Below the pieces are notes generated by a model. The model saw only the letters and a program-made list of their open reading frames with translations, searched no databases and was not told the origin of the DNA. A stretch of DNA of 29,840 nucleotides, taken from positions 1 through 29,840 of the forward strand of contig DATIBC010000067.1 of assembly GCA_035457725.1 (NCBI GenBank), read 5' to 3'. The translations under genes were made by a program, and so were the position numbers. Origin of the DNA: DATFES01 sp035457725. Its GTDB lineage: Bacteria; Pseudomonadota; Alphaproteobacteria; CACIAM-22H2. Below, piece after piece: positions 24,277 to 29,840 of the stretch (position 1 is its first letter; every line of letters starts with the position of its first letter).

Positions 24277-24442
24277 CTTCCTTGGCCTTTTCCTCGACCC
24301 GCAGTCGGACATCGGCGTCGAGTTTAATGTTGAGGTTGATTGTGATCGGCTCCTTCGGCGGCTCGACGCGCACCGTCGGCGTGCAGGACGTCGCCGTCAT
24401 GACGGCTGACAGCATGACCGCGGGTACAAGGAAGCGAATCAA
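24251..24442 (-). CDS. ynbE: YnbE family outer-membrane lipoprotein
   Basis: The 63-residue lipoprotein has a signal peptide with lipobox ATSC (Cys20) and the YnbE signature right after it: CTPTVRVEPPKEPITINLNI, then a charged amphipathic stretch ending DVATKSIF. In E. coli YnbE multimerises in the outer membrane, stacks its beta strands onto YdbH and completes an intermembrane bridge for lipid transport. I chose the TTG start at 24442 because GGGAG lies eight bases upstream; the frame is also open from a TTG at 24457 without a ribosome site, and the ATG nearby is out of frame. It lies 75 bases after ydbH and overlaps ydbL. Confidence 0.82.
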   Translation of the reverse strand: MIRFLVPAVMLSAVMTATSCTPTVRVEPPKEPITINLNIKLDADVRLRVEEKAKEDVATKSIF

Positions 24443-24517
24443 GGCCCATACTCCCAATCGCCGGGAACGCGCGTGGTAACCGAGACTATACTCGTTCGGG
24501 CAAGGTCGAGCACTGCT

Positions 24518-26356
24518 TCATCGTCCAATCGAACCCTTGAGCAGATCCGTGGCGGCGGCGTAACCGGCGATGAAGATCGTGGCCAAGCGATCGAAGTTGG
24601 TCTCCAGCCGTATGTTGAGGTTGAAGGGATGCCCATCGAGCACCGCGGGATTGGCGCCTTTCAGGTGAATCAGCAGGCTGCCGTCGCCGGTCACGGACCG
24701 ATCCAGGGTCATCGTCATCTCTGTGTAATGAAAGTCGGCGAGCGCATCTTGCAAAAGCTTCAGCGTGTCGCCGGCCGCGGTGTCGGCCGCGGCGATCGCG
24801 CCTTGCAACCCGGCGCCGGCGTACCGCACGACGCCGCGCCCCTTGGCGGCGATGCGACCGTCACGTATCGCGACGCCGTTGGCCGCGACATGCACCGGAA
24901 TTCGACCGTCGAGCGCGCCTGATCCGCTAAGACCTTCCACCCCGATCAAACCGAGCAATGCGCCAAGATCGACGGCGCGAATCTCGAGCGCCGTATCGAG
25001 CGGACGTCCGGGTTCGATGGTCGCGGCGACGAGAGCAAGCGTCCCTCCGGCGATCTCGTAACCGGCTTCGTTGATCCGCAGGCGGTTTCCCGCGTTCAGG
25101 CTGAATAGAAGATCGAAATGGCCTGGCGGCAGCGAGGCGATCTGAACGTCGGCGCGCAGGCGTTGCGGCGCCGGGGTGCGGAGCGGAGCCAGCGAATCGA
25201 ACGTCAGCCTGCCGCTCAAGGCGCTTACTTGGATGATCCCGCTCTCAAGGCGAACGCCATCGAGCACGGCGATGTGCGACTGTGAAAACGTCTGGCCGCT
25301 CCAGGATAGCACGCTCCGAGCCGAGACCGCCCCGCCGATCGGATGCGGTCCGCCGACTAGTGCGGCAAGTAGGTCGCTCGGTAACCGTTCACCCGGTCCG
25401 AAGCGGACCGGCGCCGCTTCGATTGTCGCGGCGCCGCGTCGGCTGGCGAGATCATGCGAGCCGCGGATCGTCGCAGTCAGCGCGCGATCGGACGATTCCG
25501 CTCGGCCGGAAAACGTCACCTCGCCGCCTGCTCGACCTCCGTCCAACGCGATTTTCACAGGCCGCCAGCGAGCGGGCGTCGATAGATCGCGCAACTCGGC
25601 CCGGAGCGTGGCTGAAGCCGGATCCGGCGCGATCGACCCTGTGACGGCGATGCCGGACAGCGCGACGCCATGCTTTGGCAGCGCGACTTCCGCGCCGACT
25701 GTTTCGATGACGAGCCGACGGTCATCGCGCGCCAAACGCAAGGCCGGCATCGCGGCGGTGACGCGCGTGTCGGGCCCATTCTTCGGCTCGATCAGGGCGT
25801 CGAGCGCCGCCGTGCCGCTCGCCTCGCCGTTTAATTTCCAGCGCAGCGACGTGGCGAGCGATACCGTGGCACGGCCCAGTTCGGTCACGAGCCGGATACG
25901 CGCGTCCGGCACGTCGACGTTCTTCACCGATAACGGCGCGCCGCCGGTCGACCCGCCCATCGTCGGCAGGCCGCTGACCACGAGCTCGCCGTCGCGCACA
26001 GCCAGGCCGAGCTGCAGATTTTCGATCCGTATGCGGTCGAGCTGGCCGCCCAACAGCCCGGCGAGCCCCCATTCGACATGCACGTTGGAAGCGGAGGGAC
26101 CGTCGTCGCCGCCGAGACGAAGCGGCCCCAGGACGATCGTGCCGAGGCCGACGGACTCCACCGTCAACCCATGGACTTCGGTCCCGCTTCGTGCCGCGGC
26201 GAAGCGAATGAATTGCTCAGCCAGTTCGCGTCCGCGCAACAACAGCGCCACCGCGGCGATCGACCCCAGAGTGAGGACGATCAGCAGCGCGGCGGACAAC
26301 GCACGCGGCATGCCTCGGCGACGGATCGTCGATGGCTTATTCGACTGTCGTGGCAT
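24518..26356 (-). CDS. ydbH: YdbH family AsmA-like intermembrane lipid transport protein
   Basis: The 612-residue protein has a cytoplasmic basic N-terminus, one membrane helix (about 17-40, RALSAALLIVLTLGSIAAVA) and then a long run of alternating beta strands with AsmA/TamB-like character, ending with the YdbH C-terminal domain (DALADFHYTEMTMTLDR, DGHPFNLNIRLETNFDRL). Anchored in the inner membrane, it should span the periplasm as a hydrophobic groove carrying phospholipid to the outer membrane, one of three partly redundant routes with TamB and YhdP in E. coli. At 612 residues it is shorter than the roughly 880 of E. coli YdbH, so the groove has fewer strands. It heads the ydbH-ynbE-ydbL unit. 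An ATG 15 codons later is an alternative start. Confidence 0.88.
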   Translation of the reverse strand: MPRQSNKPSTIRRRGMPRALSAALLIVLTLGSIAAVALLLRGRELAEQFIRFAAARSGTEVHGLTVESVGLGTIVLGPLRLGGDDGPSASNVHVEWGLAGLLGGQLDRIRIENLQLGLAVRDGELVVSGLPTMGGSTGGAPLSVKNVDVPDARIRLVTELGRATVSLATSLRWKLNGEASGTAALDALIEPKNGPDTRVTAAMPALRLARDDRRLVIETVGAEVALPKHGVALSGIAVTGSIAPDPASATLRAELRDLSTPARWRPVKIALDGGRAGGEVTFSGRAESSDRALTATIRGSHDLASRRGAATIEAAPVRFGPGERLPSDLLAALVGGPHPIGGAVSARSVLSWSGQTFSQSHIAVLDGVRLESGIIQVSALSGRLTFDSLAPLRTPAPQRLRADVQIASLPPGHFDLLFSLNAGNRLRINEAGYEIAGGTLALVAATIEPGRPLDTALEIRAVDLGALLGLIGVEGLSGSGALDGRIPVHVAANGVAIRDGRIAAKGRGVVRYAGAGLQGAIAAADTAAGDTLKLLQDALADFHYTEMTMTLDRSVTGDGSLLIHLKGANPAVLDGHPFNLNIRLETNFDRLATIFIAGYAAATDLLKGSIGR

Positions 26357-26587
26357 TCGACCGACGCAATTTCATGAACTATCCATGGTCACTCGGACCA
26401 TCCCACGAAACCGGGCTCAGCGGCCGACGGCGCCAAATGCGCGAATGACCGGTTTGACGGGCGCGACTGATGCTCTGGTCCCCCGGCCGGTTCCCGTTTG
26501 GTTAGCGCATATCCAACCGATGTCCAGAGTGCCTGAAAAATCGCGTTCCGTCCGGACGAACATACTCGGCCGCGCCGGCGCAACCGG

Positions 26588-27304
26588 TCAGCCCCAGATT
26601 TCCATCCTGAGACCACGCGAATCGCGCGGCGGACGGGCCGGAAGCCGAACCGCCTCGCCACGCAAGATGCGCAACGCCGTACGGGCGAGTGCCGCGGCGT
26701 CGAGAATATCGTCGGGCGCGGCATCGCGCCGGGCGAACGACCGCACGGCTTTTGCCGCCGCGCCGAGCCCGTGGCGGCGCAAGAGCTCGACCCGGCGCCG
26801 GCGGCCTGCGCGGGTCTTCTTCGGCTCCGCCAGCGGTGCGCCGCCATTCATCAGCGCAAAGGCGAATTCGGGATGCGCCTCGAAGATGCGGCGCTGTCGG
26901 GCGGGCGAGATCAAGCCATCCAACTCGGCGAGCTTGCCGATCAGGTTGTAGCTTTGGCGGGAAAGACCAAGGCGATCGGATGAGCTCTGGCGATTGATCC
27001 GATCGGCCTGGCGATAGGACGGCGCGGCGAGCGCTCCGCGCACGGGCGGCGTGAACACGCACGATGCACGGCCCGCCTGGCCGAGCAGACGGCGTAGTTC
27101 GCGCTCAGGACCGCGACCGCCGGGACGGCCAGTGTCGAGAAGCCCGATCGGCATGTCGACGGCGACGACGCGCGGCCGCTCGGACGCGTCGAGCACCTCG
27201 GCGAACCGCTCGAGGCGACGGACCACGACGGCGCCGCCGTCAACATCGTAAAACGCTGCGATCCAGCCCGATCGGCACCCGTCGACGCCCGCGACCCATG
27301 TCAT
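26588..27304 (-). CDS. DUF429 family protein (RNase H-like fold)
   Basis: The 238-residue protein matches DUF429: VAGVDGCRSGWIAAF at about 4-18 and VVAVDMPIGLLD at about 46-57 supply the two catalytic-type aspartates of an RNase H-like fold, and IFEAHPEFAFALM near 140 gives a third acidic position. A nuclease function has been suggested from fold alone; no substrate is known. ATG at 27304 begins directly with the conserved block, so the start is secure. It lies 23 bases after the lipoprotein gene on the same strand and 231 bases before ydbH; the gap holds only a small hairpin (ATGGTC-ACTCG-GACCAT, 26385-26401) and presumably the ydbH promoter. Confidence 0.85.
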   Translation of the reverse strand: MTWVAGVDGCRSGWIAAFYDVDGGAVVVRRLERFAEVLDASERPRVVAVDMPIGLLDTGRPGGRGPERELRRLLGQAGRASCVFTPPVRGALAAPSYRQADRINRQSSSDRLGLSRQSYNLIGKLAELDGLISPARQRRIFEAHPEFAFALMNGGAPLAEPKKTRAGRRRRVELLRRHGLGAAAKAVRSFARRDAAPDDILDAAALARTALRILRGEAVRLPARPPRDSRGLRMEIWG

Positions 27305-27327
27305 CGAATCTCCGCGGCCATCAGGCC

Positions 27328-28185
27328 CTATCGCGGCATGGTGCGAGGCACAAGCAGCGCGTCGACGATGCTTCCGGCAAGTCCGGATATCACCTCGTCA
27401 AGCTCGTCGCGCAATGCCGTTTCGTCGAGCCGATCGGCGAGCGGGGCTTGCCTCGACCGGAAGGCGACCGGCGCGCCATAGAAATGCCCGATCGCTGGGC
27501 CGTCGACATATCGCAGATTCGCCTGGGCGACGAGTTCGATCGACGCATCGTCGCCATCCGGTTCGGCGACGATCAGAATGCGCCGAAGATCGATCGCGAG
27601 CGCGCCGTCGACTCCCGCGGCTTGCATCGCCTCGACATCGACCGCGGGGGCAACGGACAACGCTATGCCGGCTTGGCCGGCTCTCGAGGCCGCCGCTTCG
27701 GCGATGTGGTCGCGCAACGTCACCGCGAGTGCCGCGCCGATCCGCAAACGCGAGGCGACATTCGGCGCGTCGGGCTTCGATTCAAGCGCGTGGACGGTCT
27801 CGATCGGTTCCGCCGTAGCACCTCCGTGCACCGCGCCTATCACCATGCCGCCGACGCCAAATACGGGTAGCAGCGCCAGCCCGACGACGCATCCGGCGCC
27901 GGTGGTGCAGGCTGACGCCAATCCCCGGCCCGCGCCGAAAAAGCCCGCGGCGAAGCCTTTGCCGGCACCCGTCGCGATACCGCTCGCCACAGTCGATTCG
28001 CGGCTGACCAGGCTTGCCTCGATATCGGCCGCGCTGGCGGCAACGCCGATCATCCGCGGACCGCTTGCAAGCCAGGCGTCGAGCTGTTGGCGCGGGTCGG
28101 GCGGAGACGACGTGCAGGCGCTTGCCGCCAAGACGAAGGCGCAAGCCGCTATGCGGCGCATGAATTTCGCTGAACACCGACCCAT
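27328..28185 (-). CDS. Predicted lipoprotein with glycine-zipper region, unknown function
   Basis: The 285-residue product has a lipoprotein signal (lipobox LAASAC, Cys24), a polar stretch, a Gly/Ala-rich hydrophobic central segment at about 75-130 with repeated small residues (GKGFAAGFFGAGRGLASA, FGVGGMVIGAVHGG) that looks like a glycine zipper able to insert in or pack against a membrane, and a C-terminal soluble domain with mixed beta/alpha character. I do not recognise the family. ATG at 28185 is chosen because GGAG lies eight bases upstream; a later ATG at 28161 has no ribosome site. It is the middle gene of a minus-strand run between the indolepyruvate oxidoreductase (84 bases upstream) and the DUF429 gene. 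Confidence 0.75.
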   Translation of the reverse strand: MGRCSAKFMRRIAACAFVLAASACTSSPPDPRQQLDAWLASGPRMIGVAASAADIEASLVSRESTVASGIATGAGKGFAAGFFGAGRGLASACTTGAGCVVGLALLPVFGVGGMVIGAVHGGATAEPIETVHALESKPDAPNVASRLRIGAALAVTLRDHIAEAAASRAGQAGIALSVAPAVDVEAMQAAGVDGALAIDLRRILIVAEPDGDDASIELVAQANLRYVDGPAIGHFYGAPVAFRSRQAPLADRLDETALRDELDEVISGLAGSIVDALLVPRTMPR

Positions 28186-28269
28186 CGTTTGTGCTCCATC
28201 GTCCCTGAACTCGATCGAGCGACACATTGTCGGCAAAGCGTAGGCGGCTGGACTTGTCCTCTCGCGCGG

Positions 28270-29840
28270 TCATTCCGCGGCTTGGGGGGCGGAGAATGTG
28301 CGGCGGAACAGCGTCAGCAACTCCGCTTCGTGCGCCTTGGCCCTGACGAGATGCGCGTCCTTGACGTGGCCGAAGCCGCGGATGTGCTCGGGAATCGTCG
28401 CCAGCTCGACGGCGATGGCGTGATTCTCGGGTGTCAACCGCTCGAGAAGCTCGGCGATCAGCGCCTCGTATTCGGCGATCAACTGGCGCTCGCGCCGCCG
28501 CTCGGCGGTCCGGCCAAAGATGTCGAATCTCGTCCCACGCAGGAACTTGAGGCGGGCGAGCCAGCGGAAGACGCTCAACGTCCATGGCCCGAACGTACGC
28601 TTTCGGAGCTGCCCGGTGTCGGGGTCGCGATCGGCGATCAGCGGCGGCGCGAGGTTGAATTGAAGACGATAGTCGCCTTCGAACTGACGACGGACCGCCT
28701 GGGCGAATTTGGGATCGGCATACAACCGCGCCACCTCGTACTCATCCTTGTAGGCGAGAAGCTTGGCGTAATAGCGCGCCACCGCTTCGGCGAGGCCATT
28801 CAGTCCCGAGGTTCGCTTCCTCTCGGTCTCGGCCACGCGGCGCACCAGCGCTTCATAGCGCTGAGCATAGGCGGCGTTTTGGTAGCCGGTGAGGTGTTCG
28901 ACGCGCCGAGCGATGATCTCGTCGAGCGATTTGGCGATCGGGCGGAGCGGAGTCACCATCGTCGGCTTGGCGGCGCGTTCGACTGCGGCGAGATCGTGCG
29001 CCGCGAGGCGGCCCCAGGAGAACGCGCGTTTGTTAGCCTCGACGGCGACGGCATTGAGCTCGATCGCCTGCGCAATGGCGTCGGCCGACACCGGAACCAG
29101 GCCGCGCTGCCAGGCGTAGCCGAGCATGAAAAGGTTGGTGGCGATCGAGTCGCCCATCAGCGCCGTGGCGAAGGCAGTGCCTTCGACGAACTCGGCCGCA
29201 TCGGCGCCGACGGCGTCGTGCACAACCTGTCGCAACTCGCCTCCGGGAAACTGGAGATCCGGCTTGCGCGTAAACGCCCCGGTCACCGTCTCGTGGGTGT
29301 TGATGATCGCGCGCGTCAAACCTTTCCGCATGCGGCTGTTGGCCTCGGTGCCGGCGGCGACGACAAGATCGCAGCCAAGCACGAGGTCGGCCTCGCCCGC
29401 CGCGACGCGCACCGCGTGAATCTTCTCCGGCGCGCCCGCAATTCGAATGTGCGAGATGACCGCACCGCCCTTTTGGGCCAAACCGGTCATGTCGAGCACG
29501 GTGACGCCTTTGCCCTCGATATGCGCCGCCATCCCGAGGAGCGCGCCGATGGTGACGACCCCGGTGCCGCCGACGCCGGTGACCAGGATGTTGTATGGCG
29601 CATCGACCGCCGGAATCTTCGGCGCCGGCAGATGGACGAACCGGTCGCCGCCTTGCTCGCTTGAGCGCAGCTTACGCACCTTGCCGCCGTGGACGGTGAC
29701 GAAGGAGGGGCAAAACCCTTTCAAGCACGAGAAGTCTTTGTTGCACGACGACTGATCGATCGCCCGCTTGCGGCCGAATTCGGTCTCGACCGGCGTCACC
29801 GACAGGCAGTTCGACTGCACGCCGCAATCGCCGCAGCCCT
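28270..29840 (-). CDS. Indolepyruvate:ferredoxin oxidoreductase family protein (C-terminal part)
   Basis: The 5' end is outside the window; about 522 C-terminal residues are seen. They start within iron-sulphur ligand motifs (CGDCG, then QSNCLSV, then CNKDFSCLKGFCPSF), as in the thiamine-diphosphate subunit of 2-oxoacid:ferredoxin oxidoreductases. The gamma-type domain follows (GVGGTGVVTIGALLGMAAHI, GLAQKGGAVISHIRI, DLVLGCDLVVAAG). A long C-terminal helical extension (DUF6537-like) completes it. This is the fused form, about 1150 residues in proteobacteria, which oxidatively decarboxylates aryl-pyruvates (from aromatic amino acid transamination) to acyl-CoA and passes electrons to ferredoxin. 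A link with the aminotransferase at 5973 is conceivable, but they are far apart. Confidence 0.92.
   Translation of the reverse strand, partial: GCGDCGVQSNCLSVTPVETEFGRKRAIDQSSCNKDFSCLKGFCPSFVTVHGGKVRKLRSSEQGGDRFVHLPAPKIPAVDAPYNILVTGVGGTGVVTIGALLGMAAHIEGKGVTVLDMTGLAQKGGAVISHIRIAGAPEKIHAVRVAAGEADLVLGCDLVVAAGTEANSRMRKGLTRAIINTHETVTGAFTRKPDLQFPGGELRQVVHDAVGADAAEFVEGTAFATALMGDSIATNLFMLGYAWQRGLVPVSADAIAQAIELNAVAVEANKRAFSWGRLAAHDLAAVERAAKPTMVTPLRPIAKSLDEIIARRVEHLTGYQNAAYAQRYEALVRRVAETERKRTSGLNGLAEAVARYYAKLLAYKDEYEVARLYADPKFAQAVRRQFEGDYRLQFNLAPPLIADRDPDTGQLRKRTFGPWTLSVFRWLARLKFLRGTRFDIFGRTAERRRERQLIAEYEALIAELLERLTPENHAIAVELATIPEHIRGFGHVKDAHLVRAKAHEAELLTLFRRTFSAPQAAE

Noticed and set aside
25176..26951. 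A 591-codon open frame on the plus strand
   Set aside because: It runs antisense across ydbH and part of the DUF429 gene, both of which have clear families; its product is Ser/Arg/Pro-rich low-complexity sequence.

Overview
The window is GC-rich chromosomal DNA from a bacterium that is most likely an alphaproteobacterium. It encodes a GapR-type (DUF2312/UPF0335) nucleoid protein and a DUF1244 protein, both families typical of that class, together with an alpha-type class I aminotransferase, a fused indolepyruvate:ferredoxin oxidoreductase and a Gram-negative sortase/target pair. I cannot go below class. I saw no phage, transposon, integrase, CRISPR array, tRNA or rRNA. Genes are closely packed, many overlap by 1-4 bases (ATGA or TGATG junctions), and both edges cut genes: uvrB on the left and the indolepyruvate oxidoreductase on the right.

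Layout. 1-3488 (minus): 5' end of uvrB, a small two-helix membrane protein, then a class GN sortase downstream of and coupled to its VIT/VWA substrate, which ends in an LPQTA sorting signal. 3693-5257 (plus): DUF1007 secreted protein overlapping a NicO-type nickel/cobalt transporter. 5377-5835 (minus): a DUF305 copper-associated protein behind a CueR/HmrR-type promoter with a 19-base spacer. 5973-12851 (plus): class I aminotransferase, GNAT acetyltransferase, ketopantoate-reductase-like enzyme and a mandelate-racemase homologue, tightly coupled, followed by an EF-G-like GTPase and a 2-keto-4-pentenoate hydratase-family enzyme. 12874-13417: Dps with a clear sigma70-type promoter. 13478-15971 (minus): cytochrome P460-family protein, cupredoxin, pyruvate kinase. 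16070-17654 (plus): a PNPOx-like flavoprotein coupled to a TetR regulator behind a 14-base palindrome. 17662-19844 (minus): EamA transporter and glycerate kinase. 19955-23622 (plus): N-formylglutamate-amidohydrolase-like protein, GCS2-type carboxylate-amine ligase, DUF1244, GapR-like protein and a CitE-like lyase. 23760-23810: a REP-like hairpin. 23914-29840 (minus): ydbL, ynbE, ydbH (outer-membrane lipid transport bridge), a DUF429 protein, a glycine-zipper lipoprotein and the indolepyruvate oxidoreductase.

How the parts work together. Several two- or three-gene modules carry the biology: sortase plus substrate, metal transporter plus periplasmic partner, haem protein plus copper protein, flavoprotein plus repressor, ligase plus amidohydrolase, and the YdbH-YnbE-YdbL bridge. 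Nothing here is a clearly new defence or mobile system. The points most worth a second look are (1) a mandelate-racemase homologue that keeps every catalytic residue I could align except Lys166, which is Arg; (2) an EF-G paralogue lacking the catalytic His of its G3 motif; (3) the CueR-type operator of the DUF305 gene; (4) the P460-cupredoxin pair; and (5) two DnaA-box-like 9-mers back to back upstream of the gapR homologue.
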